DNA of 64,000 nt from Mesorhizobium sp. M00.F.Ca.ET.216.01.1.1 (GTDB lineage Bacteria > Pseudomonadota > Alphaproteobacteria > Rhizobiales > Rhizobiaceae). The translations under genes and the position numbers were made by a program. Positions 58,175 through 64,000 of the stretch are shown here, in pieces (within the stretch, counting starts at the first letter, position 1; each line of letters begins with the position of its first letter). The DNA is taken from positions 179,876-243,875 of the forward strand of contig NZ_SADR02000008.1 in the NCBI RefSeq assembly GCF_004010325.2. The letters run 5' to 3'. The notes beneath the pieces were generated by a model that was given only the letters and a program-made list of their open reading frames with translations, was not told the origin of the DNA and made no database searches.

Positions 58175-58264
58175 GGCGCGCTTCCCTGATCACGAATCAG
58201 CACGCTAACAAATCCGAAACCAGCGCGAATCCCCCCGCACCCGCGACTTTCTGACTCAGTAAGA
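56738..58264 (-). mobile_element. IS701-family insertion sequence
   Basis: 1527-bp element bounded by imperfect inverted repeats TCTTACTGCGTCA (56738-56750) and, at the right end, the complement of TCTTACTGAGTCA (12 of 13 identical), with a TTAG direct repeat immediately outside both ends (56734-56737 and 58265-58268). A 4-bp target duplication is usual for IS701. One transposase gene fills the element. Confidence 0.9.
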
Positions 58265-58460
58265 TTAGTGGTTATCCCTTGAAGTACCAAGCCTTGGTTG
58301 TGCTGCCGGACCACGCGTTCTTTTGATGAAAGCGCGGGCTGGAGGCGATATATTTCTGGCTGCGTCAACTGTCCTGTCCAAGTATGTGACGAAAACGCAA
58401 ACAGCGATCTTTTTCGGCTCTGTACAAAAGGCTAGCTTGTTTCTGGAACAGCCGAGCAAA

Positions 58461-58706
58461 ATGGAAAACCTGCAGTTCGCGCAAGGCATACTGCGAGAGC
58501 TGCGCCAGAGAGCCGAAGCCGATGGCGAGAAGCTTCTGACCTATCTGATCGACATGGCTTACCTTGAGGCCAGCGATCGCATCCGGGCGAGTTGGGTCGG
58601 GGACCATGAGCCCGAAAGCCGCAGGGCCAAAGGGTGGAGCCGACGACGCCGACGTCTGGAAGGCTCGCAGCGCGGGGCGATCCCGAAGTCCGCAAAGGGG
58701 CCTTGA
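58461..58706 (+). CDS. small conserved hypothetical protein
   Basis: 81 residues starting MENLQFAQGILRELRQRAEADGEKLLTYLIDMAYLEASDRI, a helical pattern seen in many short rhizobial proteins of unknown function, with a basic tail (GWSRRRRRLEGSQRG). ATG 58461 is chosen over an ATG 138 bases upstream, whose intervening sequence looks non-coding. The upstream region is AT-rich. Confidence 0.65.
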   Translation: MENLQFAQGILRELRQRAEADGEKLLTYLIDMAYLEASDRIRASWVGDHEPESRRAKGWSRRRRRLEGSQRGAIPKSAKGP

Positions 58707-58718
58707 AAACGCAAAAGT

Positions 58719-58750
58719 CCCGCCGCACCTTTCGGCACGGCGGGCAGACT
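58719..58750 (+). terminator. probable terminator
   Basis: CCCGCCG ... CGGCGGG stem around a 12-base loop (CACCTTTCGGCA), followed by CAGACTTTTC; 12 bases after the preceding stop codon. Confidence 0.5.
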
Positions 58751-58799
58751 TTTCGGCGAACGCGATCAACAGGGTTCAGGCCGGTCAATACACGAGAAA

Positions 58800-58850
58800 G
58801 CCCGCGCCTCTCGCAGGGGACGCGGGCCGATCGGGGTGCCGGCCCCGATC
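58800..58850. other. two adjacent hairpins of unknown role
   Basis: GCCCGCG...CGCGGGC (58800-58827) directly followed by GATCGGGG-TGCCGG-CCCCGATC (58829-58850). Back-to-back GC-rich stems in a gene-free gap can be a small RNA, a bidirectional terminator or a repeat. No T-run. Confidence 0.35.
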
Positions 58851-59035
58851 AGGCAGCAATACCGTTGCGCGCTGCCACAGCATCAACCGTTAGCGCCGAC
58901 TAATGTTCCGGTACCGGCACAAAAATCGCCGCACGCGTGATGATGAACCCCAGGATTTCGATCGCTCTTCGGCAGGCGGGGTTCGCCTTGAGCCGAAACC
59001 GGCTGAAAGCGCGCTGCTCCCGACAGATGGCCTCG

Positions 59036-59554
59036 CTATGAAACGGCTTTTTCGCGGACTGGCAGCTTCCAGCCCGGCCTGACAAAATGGCAGGTGTAGC
59101 CGTTGGGATATTTCTCCAGATAGTCCTGATGCTCGGGCTCCGCCTCCCAGAAGGCGCCTGCGGGAGCGACCGCGGTGACGACCTTGCCCGGCCAGAGTCC
59201 CGAGGCGTCGACATCGGCAATGGTGTCTTCGGCAACCCGCTTCTGTTCGTCGCTGGTGTAGAAGATCGCCGAGCGATAGCTCATCCCGACATCGTTGCCC
59301 TGGCGGTTGCGCGTCGTCGGATCATGTATCTGGAAGAAGAATTCAAGCAGCGTGCGATAGCTGATCCTGGCGGGATCAAAAATGATCTCGATGGCTTCGG
59401 CATGGGTGCCGTGATTGCGGTAAGTGGCATTGGGCACCTCGCCGCCGCTATAGCCGACACGAGTCGAGATCACTCCGGGGTAGCGCCGTATCAAATCCTG
59501 CATGCCCCAGAAGCAGCCGCCGGCAAGGACTGCGCGTTCGGTGGAAGTCGCCAT
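59036..59554 (-). CDS. msrA: peptide methionine-S-sulfoxide reductase A
   Basis: 172-residue MsrA that repairs oxidised methionine. Catalytic Cys in [14 protein letters not shown], then [27 protein letters not shown] and [20 protein letters not shown], all family landmarks. The start at 59554 has AAGGAG upstream. It lies downstream of the lysis cassette in the same direction after 108 bases. Confidence 0.95.
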   Translation of the reverse strand: MATSTERAVLAGGCFWGMQDLIRRYPGVISTRVGYSGGEVPNATYRNHGTHAEAIEIIFDPARISYRTLLEFFFQIHDPTTRNRQGNDVGMSYRSAIFYTSDEQKRVAEDTIADVDASGLWPGKVVTAVAPAGAFWEAEPEHQDYLEKYPNGYTCHFVRPGWKLPVREKAVS

Positions 59555-59662
59555 ATCACGTCTCCTTCGGATTTCTCCTAAGGTGGGCATCTTTGCGGCT
59601 TTCGTCCAGTCGCGCATGTCGAAGCGCCTATCCACGCGCCTGGATGCCCGAACACAGCGTGG

Positions 59663-59986
59663 TCACTCCTCCCTCGCCGGCCTGAACTTCCGCGTGATCG
59701 CCTCGAACAGAATGTCGGATATCCACATCGCCGACACGCCGATCAGGAAAGCAGCGGCAAGCGTTGTCGTGTCGTCAGCCGGATTGGGGATCGGCAGGGC
59801 CGTTGCCTTGAAGTAGGACACGACGGGCGGCGTCAGATAGGCAGCCGCCAGCGCACCGCAGATCGGCGAGGCGATCATTTCGCGCAGCTTGTACCGGTGC
59901 CGCGACAAGGCTCTGAGGACGCCCCCAGCGAGGCCGGCAGCCACCACCGGGCTTTTGATGCCGAGCACGTCAAAAAAATCATGCAT
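59663..59986 (-). CDS. holin-like small membrane protein of lysis cassette
   Basis: 107 residues with three hydrophobic segments: SPVVAAGLAGGVLRALS, MIASPICGALAAAYLTPPVVSYF and TTLAAAFLIGVSAMWISDILFEAI, and a charged C-terminus (RKFRPAREE). Size, membrane topology and place at the end of an endolysin/spanin cluster suggest a holin or pinholin that times membrane permeabilisation. No direct family match remembered. Starts 2 bases after the Rz1-like stop. Confidence 0.6.
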   Translation of the reverse strand: MHDFFDVLGIKSPVVAAGLAGGVLRALSRHRYKLREMIASPICGALAAAYLTPPVVSYFKATALPIPNPADDTTTLAAAFLIGVSAMWISDILFEAITRKFRPAREE

Positions 59987-59988
59987 GG

Positions 59989-60198
59989 CTAAGGCCTCCA
60001 CCCGCACAGTTTCTCACCCTTGCGGTTGTGTGCCAGCAGCGCCCTCGCCTCGGCATCCGACAGCGCGTCGATGGCTGTGGCGGACAGGCGGGGTGGGCTC
60101 GAGACGGCGCAGAAGCTGCCGCCGGCTGCGGTGCAGCCGGCGAGGGTCACGGCAAGCGCCATGACCGGCACGATGGCCGGGATCAGTCCCTTGCCCAT
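59989..60198 (-). CDS. Rz1-like outer-membrane spanin lipoprotein
   Basis: 69 residues: signal MGKGLIPAIVPVMALAVTLAGC with a clear lipobox (LAGC), then a short body (TAAGGSFCAVSSPPRLSATAIDALSDAEARALLAHNRKGEKLCGWRP) with two Cys and a Pro pair. The start lies inside the last codons of the Rz-like frame, the overlapping o-spanin/i-spanin organisation of phages. O-spanins join the inner spanin to disrupt the outer membrane. Confidence 0.7.
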   Translation of the reverse strand: MGKGLIPAIVPVMALAVTLAGCTAAGGSFCAVSSPPRLSATAIDALSDAEARALLAHNRKGEKLCGWRP

Positions 60199-60435
60199 GA
60201 TTTCAGCTCCTTTCGGGCAGCGCCCGCAGGCAGCGCGCCGATATCGTTCTGGATCTGGTCAGCAACTTTCGCGCACTGATGCTTCGGCGACCGCTTGCCT
60301 GGCGCGCTCGGCCACCCGCTCCGCCCTGGCGCCGGCGAGCCGCTGGTGAATGCCCCAGCCAAGTGCGGCGATGATGGACGCCAGCACGCCGAGGATCGCC
60401 GGATTGCCGGCGAAGAAGGACAGCAGCGCCGTCAT
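60183..60435 (-). pseudogene. Rz-like inner-membrane spanin, apparent one-base frameshift
   Basis: The first frame gives MTALLSFFAGNPAILGVLASIIAALGW (N-terminal membrane helix), then an Arg/Ala-rich coiled-coil start (QRLAGARAERVAERARQAVAEASVRESC), and stops at 60259. One base over, the frame continues ADQIQNDIGALPAGAARKELKSWARD and stops at 60183, inside the Rz1-like gene. Removing one G from CGCGAAAG (60268-60273) joins the two into a normal i-spanin. Either a real frameshift that disables lysis, a sequencing error, or programmed slippage. Confidence 0.65.
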
Positions 60436-60530
60436 AGCAGCCACCACACACCGAACGCGCCGGCGATGAGCAGTGCGCCGGTCGCCCAGGGTAGCGCCTG
60501 TCGGATGATTTCGGTGAATATCTCAACCAT
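60432..60530 (-). CDS. 32-residue membrane peptide of lysis cassette
   Basis: MVEIFTEIIRQALPWATGALLIAGAFGVWWLL: one hydrophobic helix. Starts behind GGGGAG and ends overlapping the Rz-like start as ATGA. Too short for family assignment; the coupling supports it being real. Confidence 0.5.
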   Translation of the reverse strand: MVEIFTEIIRQALPWATGALLIAGAFGVWWLL

Positions 60531-60544
60531 CGCGGCGTCTCCCC

Positions 60545-60742
60545 TCATCTCGACCAGCGGCGGGCAAGCGCATACCAGCCCTCGGTTGCGATGCTGATCG
60601 CAAGGCCAACGCCGGCCTCCAACGCCATCTGGATGTCCGGGTCGCTGGACAGGGTTGCAGCATCGCCAGCGCCGAGCAGGCCGCGCGCGACGAGGACGCC
60701 GGCGCCATAGCGCAGCGCGATGCGGATGATGATGGCGATCAT
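60545..60742 (-). CDS. small membrane protein of lysis cassette
   Basis: 65 residues: MIAIIIRIALRYGAGVLVARGLLG, then an acidic patch and LEAGVGLAISIATEGWYALARRW. Two possible membrane segments, holin-like in size. Start overlaps the endolysin stop as ATGA, so it is translated right after the endolysin. An alternative holin candidate. Confidence 0.55.
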   Translation of the reverse strand: MIAIIIRIALRYGAGVLVARGLLGAGDAATLSSDPDIQMALEAGVGLAISIATEGWYALARRWSR

Positions 60743-61425
60743 GCTGGCTTCCTTCCGAAGATGGCTTTGAGAATCGCAAACAGCGCCCGCCACAATGGAT
60801 GGCGCACGACCGGCGTGACCGGCACGGCGGGTGGCGCTGCCGCCGGTGCAGCGCCGGGCGCGGCAGGCGATGCCAGCAGCGGCGGATCCTGCGACGGCGC
60901 GGTCTCAGGTCGCACGGGCGACATCAGCAGCGCCTGGGAACGGACCGAGCTGACCCGGTCGAACCAGCCCCTGCCGAAGGCAGGCCAGCTCGGCAGTCGC
61001 TTCAGGAATGCCAGGCGGGCGTCGCAGAGTTCGTCGATGACCGTTCCCGGCGGCCTGGCGCTAATAGCCTTGAGCGTCGCCGGGCCGATCCTGCCGTCCT
61101 GCGCCGCGCCGACGACTGCCTGAAGGTATTTCGCCGCCCTGCCCGGCCCGCTGTTCACGGCGAAGTCGAACACGGCATAGTCGATGCCGTCGGGAAGCTC
61201 GGCGCCGGCAACCGCGTTCCAATAGAAGCGGCGGTAGATCGTCGCCAGCTCGGCGTCGCTGATCTTCTTCAGATCGGCCTTGGTGGCGCCGGCTTTGACG
61301 TAGCGGCGGAAATTGGCCAGCGTGACGCCTCTCATGGTGGCGCCGCCCGGATCGGCCGGATTGTCCGACCAGCCACCTTCGGATTTCAAAACGAGCGCAA
61401 GCGCCCGCGCAAAGTTGCGGTCCAT
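60739..61425 (-). CDS. GH108-type endolysin / muramidase
   Basis: 228 residues. The N-terminal glycosidase domain starts MDRNFARALALVLKSEGGWSDNPADPGGATMRGVT, with the catalytic Glu in KSEGG, and contains IYRRFYWNAVAGAELPDGIDYAVFDFAVNSGPGRA. The middle carries the peptidoglycan-binding motif QDGRIGPATLKAI of GH108 proteins. A Pro/Ala linker precedes a short hydrophobic basic tail (LWRALFAILKAIFGRKPA). No signal peptide, so release needs a holin or the tail. GGAG precedes the start. Head gene of the lysis cassette. Confidence 0.88.
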   Translation of the reverse strand: MDRNFARALALVLKSEGGWSDNPADPGGATMRGVTLANFRRYVKAGATKADLKKISDAELATIYRRFYWNAVAGAELPDGIDYAVFDFAVNSGPGRAAKYLQAVVGAAQDGRIGPATLKAISARPPGTVIDELCDARLAFLKRLPSWPAFGRGWFDRVSSVRSQALLMSPVRPETAPSQDPPLLASPAAPGAAPAAAPPAVPVTPVVRHPLWRALFAILKAIFGRKPA

Positions 61426-61537
61426 GATTTAACTCCGGGATTTCGTGTTATGTTCGGGTGGGTAACGCGTCCGTCAGACGCAGAAAATGAGGGGTAACAA
61501 CGCGACTGCTTGAGGTGGCTCTCCCGAGCCAAATAAA

Positions 61538-62173
61538 ATGCTGCTCTCGCTCGAGAAGAACTTCATTTTCATTCATGTGCCGAAAACGGCCGGGACTTCG
61601 ATTGTCAGCGCGTTAATGCCGTGGTGTCAAAATCCGCAGCGGACGCAATGGCGAAGACTGCTGTCGCACCTGCCGGTACCCGAAGCACCGGAAAAGGCAT
61701 TATTGAGAGAGCACAACAAAGCGGCCTGGCTCAGACGAAAGATACCTGGCCACCTCTATGACGGAGCCTACAAATTTGCGGTGGTGCGAAACCCCTACGC
61801 ACTCGCCGTCTCCACCTATTACCAGCGTCGCGACTACCTCTCCCGCCGCCACTGGCACAGGTCAGGCGTCGCGGACTTCAGCACCTTCCTGCATTATCTC
61901 GAGCGTAAGAACCGGCTTGCGCGCGTGGACCAGACAAGCTGGGTTTCGGACCGGCACGGGAACCTCATCATCGACGAGGTCCTGCGTTTTGAAACGCTGG
62001 CCGATGAATTCAAGGCCCTGGTCGAACGGCTCGGCCTTCCCGGTGAAGTCAGGCTTCCCCGGGCAAACGTCAACGCTCCTTACGACTATCGCGCCGTCTA
62101 CGACGATGAGACGAAAAGCATGGTCCGACGGCTCTATGCCCGCGATTTCGACCGCTTCGGCTACGCGTTCTGA
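61538..62173 (+). CDS. sulfotransferase family 2-like protein
   Basis: 211 residues with the PAPS-binding loop IFIHVPKTAGTSIVSAL at the N-terminus and the 3'-phosphate motif VVRNPYALAVSTYYQR near residue 88. Family members sulfate carbohydrates; in rhizobia relatives modify surface polysaccharides or Nod factors. Substrate unknown. Divergent from the endolysin gene, 112 bases apart. Confidence 0.82.
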   Translation: MLLSLEKNFIFIHVPKTAGTSIVSALMPWCQNPQRTQWRRLLSHLPVPEAPEKALLREHNKAAWLRRKIPGHLYDGAYKFAVVRNPYALAVSTYYQRRDYLSRRHWHRSGVADFSTFLHYLERKNRLARVDQTSWVSDRHGNLIIDEVLRFETLADEFKALVERLGLPGEVRLPRANVNAPYDYRAVYDDETKSMVRRLYARDFDRFGYAF

Positions 62174-62297
62174 TTTCGTCTCACGGCGCCACCCGATCGG
62201 CTAGCCTGAATATCTCAAAGTGAGGGGTGCATCGGCCCCGAGAATCTGAGAAACTGCTTTTGCAACAAAGAGTTATCAGATCCAAGGACGGGGTCCG

Positions 62298-62542
62298 ATG
62301 CAAACACACTGTATCTCTGACCAGCTCGAATTTGAAGGCTTCGACGCCCGCAAAGTTGTCGCCGGTTTCGACGGTGGGGCGATCACCTCGGATGCCGGCG
62401 CCTTACTGCTTCGCCACGCCGACGGGGCTATCGGCCTTTTCGACCGGGTGGCCGCTTGCTTCATCGACCACCGCGATCCGGATTGCACGGTGCACAGTGT
62501 CCAGACGCTGGTCGGACAGCGCATCGCGGCAATCGCGCTTGG
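62298..62542 (+). pseudogene. IS1380-family transposase fragment
   Basis: The first ~80 codons match the start of IS1380-type transposases: KVVAGFDGGAITSDAGALLLRHADGAIGLFDRVAACFIDHRD ... TLVGQRIAAIALG. Homology appears to end at 62542, where the rest of the ~440-residue protein is missing. The region before it (CCCCGAGAATCTGAGAAACT near 62237) may be the left end of the element. Confidence 0.75.
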
Positions 62543-62710
62543 TCAGGCCAGCGCGTCGGTGACCGGCACCTGCATTGCGCTGAGGGAGAAGACGGTGCGG
62601 TAGGAGCCGCCCTGCCCGGTCGTCTTAGCGGAAAGTCCCGCCTTTGGCGGGGCAAGTCCGGCCTCAAGGGCAGCGGCGAGCGAAAGCGTCCGCGGAAGAC
62701 CTCGGGTCAT
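62543..62710 (-). CDS. small open frame ending at the IS1380 junction
   Basis: 55 codons starting MTRGLPRTLSLAAALEAGLAPPKAG with GGAGAACACCAG before the ATG, continuing GQGGSYRTVFSLSAMQVPVTDALA, and stopping exactly where IS1380 homology begins on the other strand. It looks like the start of a host protein truncated by the element. Family not recognised; could be chance. Confidence 0.4.
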   Translation of the reverse strand: MTRGLPRTLSLAAALEAGLAPPKAGLSAKTTGQGGSYRTVFSLSAMQVPVTDALA

Positions 62711-62992
62711 CTGGTGTTCTCCATTCTTGGAGGGAATTTTCTCGAGAGGAATGTCTCGATCGTGCGCTCAGTGCGCGTGGGGCGGCGCAGCCGCCTCGCA
62801 ACCTGATTCAAGCCGTGGCGCTATCATCCTGTTCGCGCGGTGTTTCCGGTTTGGAGACCATGATCTTCAAGACCGAAGAAACCATGTCTTACTTCGTGAG
62901 CAACGGTGCCCATGTTCCGCCGCAATGCGACCGCACTTGGCGATCATCCGCCCCCTTTCAGTCTCTGGGGCGCTTCAAAGGAGGTTCTCCAG

Positions 62993-63310
62993 ATGATCAT
63001 CAAGAAAGCCATTGTTGCCGCGCTCATGACTGTCGTGCTGGCAGGGTGCGAGACGCAGACCGAGGGGCAGCAGAGAGCCACCACCGGCGCGCTGGTCGGC
63101 GGGGCCGGCGGCGCGCTTGTCGGCCAGGCCATCGGCGGCAACACCAAGAGCACCGTTATCGGCGCGGCCAGCGGCGCCCTGCTGGGCGCAGTGGTGGGCA
63201 GCGCGACCACGCCGCAACGGCGCGGCGAACAGCTTTGCCGCTACCAGGACCGCTACGGCCGCATCTACACCGCGCCTTGCGACGACCGGTATTACAACGG
63301 CGATTATTGA
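62993..63310 (+). CDS. glycine-zipper lipoprotein
   Basis: 105 residues: signal MIIKKAIVAALMTVVLAGC with lipobox LAGC, then a glycine zipper (TTGALVGGAGGALVGQAIGG ... IGAASGALLGAVVGS) typical of SlyB/17-kDa-type outer-membrane lipoproteins, and a C-terminal part with Cys pair (QLCRYQDRYGRIYTAPCDDRYY). The ribosome site AAAGGAGGTTCTCC is nearly a full anti-SD match, predicting very strong translation. Confidence 0.88.
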   Translation: MIIKKAIVAALMTVVLAGCETQTEGQQRATTGALVGGAGGALVGQAIGGNTKSTVIGAASGALLGAVVGSATTPQRRGEQLCRYQDRYGRIYTAPCDDRYYNGDY

Positions 63311-63335
63311 TTTAGGCGCAGCGCCGGTGACGGTC

Positions 63336-63385
63336 GATCTCCCCCTCGTGGGGGAGATGTCCGGCAGGACAGAGGGGGCGCCGTA
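63336..63385 (-). repeat. dispersed palindromic repeat, inverted copy
   Basis: ATCTCCCCC-TCGT-GGGGGAGAT followed by GTCCGGCAGGACAGAGGGGG: the same block as at 43.7 kb, reversed. It faces the copy at 63838-63887, with the DUF559 pseudogene between them. Confidence 0.8.
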
Positions 63386-63419
63386 GAGCGCCAGCCCCGG
63401 CAGCCACTGAGCATTGACG

Positions 63420-63787
63420 ATGCCTCACACGCCATTGCCTCCAAGACATCGCGCAAACGCCAAATCGATGCGCAAGGTGATGACCGGCGCTGAACTGAAG
63501 CTTTGGAACGAGCTTCGCGCGCATCGGCTGATGGGGCTTGGCTTCCGCCGACAATTTCCCGTGGCCGGCTACATCGCCGACTTCGCCTGCCAAAGAAACT
63601 CGTCGTCGAGGTCGGCGGCTCGCAGCATGCAGAAACCGATGCCGTCGCGAGCGACGAAGCAACGGCGAAGCGTCTAGAGCAGGACGGCTGGACCATCCTG
63701 CGCTTCTGGAACAACGACGTCCTCCGCGACATCAACAATGTGTGCCAACATATTGTAATTGCGGCCGGGCTCGGCGAAACTCCCTGA
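63420..63787 (+). pseudogene. DUF559 nuclease-like gene, frameshifted
   Basis: The first frame reads MTGAELKLWNELRAHRLMGLGFRRQFPVAGYIADFAC and then goes wrong; one base over, KKLVVEVGGSQHAETDAVASDEATAKRLEQDGWTILRFWNNDV continues to a proper stop. Together they form a DUF559 domain (Vsr-like restriction-endonuclease fold). Loss of one C at about 63589-63591 explains the break. Function of DUF559 genes is unknown; they recur in alphaproteobacterial accessory DNA. Confidence 0.82.
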
Positions 63788-63837
63788 ATTAATTGGCTGG
63801 AGTGGGTCGAAATAACCACGGCAAGGCCGCGGGACAG

Positions 63838-63887
63838 CGCCCCCCTCTGTCCTGCCGGACATCTCCCCCACAAGCAGGGGAATCGCA
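63838..63887 (+). repeat. dispersed palindromic repeat
   Basis: CCCCCCTCTGTCCTGCCGGACATCTCCCCC then ACAAGCAGGGG; shoulder identical to the 43.7 kb copy, with an imperfect hairpin. Same family as the inverted copy at 63336-63385. Confidence 0.75.
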
Positions 63888-63941
63888 TATGGCGATTTTG
63901 GGGTTGAGTTTAGGCTGAGAAAGGATTCTTTGGAGAGGCAG

Positions 63942-64000
63942 TTGAGCGAAGGAGCGACTGCCATTTCCTGTCTTGAGAGCGACTTTGGCGCGGTGCCTGA
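63942..64000 (+). CDS. possible start of a gene cut by the window end
   Basis: TTG start with GGAG six bases upstream opens a frame reading MSEGATAISCLESDFGAVP to the last base. Too short to identify; no ATG alternative nearby. Confidence 0.3.
   Translation, partial: MSEGATAISCLESDFGAVP

Noticed and set aside
58900..59035. Minus-strand frame after msrA (ending ITRAAIFVPVPEH)
   Set aside because: No start codon or ribosome site in frame between the msrA stop and this stretch.

Overview
The window is chromosomal DNA of a Rhizobiales alphaproteobacterium, most likely Mesorhizobium or a close relative. This is judged from high GC, an aapJQMP general amino acid importer, CIRCE plus RpoH-type control of groESL, GGAAC-N17-GTT promoters typical of the EcfG/RpoE2 general stress response, short palindromic interspersed repeats of the rhizobial type, and frequent small rhizobial-type proteins. 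No rRNA, tRNA or CRISPR was seen. Most of the window is accessory metabolism, efflux and regulation with several freshly broken genes, suggesting turnover rather than a conserved core block.

Layout. 0-7 kb: a cut-off HAD phosphatase, two tandem TadG-like von Willebrand proteins, a LysE exporter, a DUF2189 membrane protein and a CAP lipoprotein. 7.7-11.7 kb: a deleted 2OG-Fe(II) oxygenase and a MarR/EmrA/EmrB-type efflux operon with a palindromic operator. 11.9-16.4 kb: LysR with a divergent berberine-bridge-type FAD oxidase, an AraC-GyrI regulator killed by one stop codon, and a MarR-GNAT fusion. 16.5-20.9 kb: MFS / sugar-lactone oxidase (two lesions) / D-threonine-aldolase-like operon, with a divergent TetR. 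21-23.2 kb: groES-groEL. 23.3-28.4 kb: TetR plus oxidoreductase/OsmC/SnoaL-like operon, a LysE exporter, a coupled run of four small genes, and a cold-shock protein. 28.9-37 kb: GST, NmrA-like reductase, CsbD, Tat-exported phosphoesterase, TetR plus NIPSNAP, SDR, fumarase C. 37-43.7 kb: two DoxX proteins, the polyphosphate pair ppk-ppx, a zinc-finger protein, a flavin monooxygenase. 43.9-48.2 kb: aapJQMP. 48.6-53 kb: metC-like lyase, an ECF sigma factor with DUF4142 and cupredoxin genes, and an ArsB/NhaD-type transporter.

53.6-55.7 kb is a cluster of small secreted or membrane proteins, partly behind EcfG-type promoters. It includes two tandem paralogues, each followed by the same hairpin. 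56.7-58.3 kb is an IS701-family insertion with a TTAG target duplication; its transposase has an apparent late frameshift and reads out of the element. 59.0-61.4 kb holds msrA and then an orphan phage-type lysis cassette: GH108 endolysin, small membrane proteins, an Rz-like spanin gene with an apparent one-base frameshift, an overlapping Rz1-like lipoprotein and a holin-like protein, with no virion genes nearby. The right end has a sulfotransferase, an IS1380 fragment, a glycine-zipper lipoprotein and a frameshifted DUF559 gene between inverted repeat copies.

The best candidates for something less described are the orphan lysis cassette (possibly serving release of a gene transfer agent or defective phage) and the ECF sigma / DUF4142 / cupredoxin unit, where the sigma gene and its presumed target share a GGGAAC-N17-ATC motif and no anti-sigma gene is adjacent. 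All assignments come from reading the sequence and remembered family features; no database search was run.
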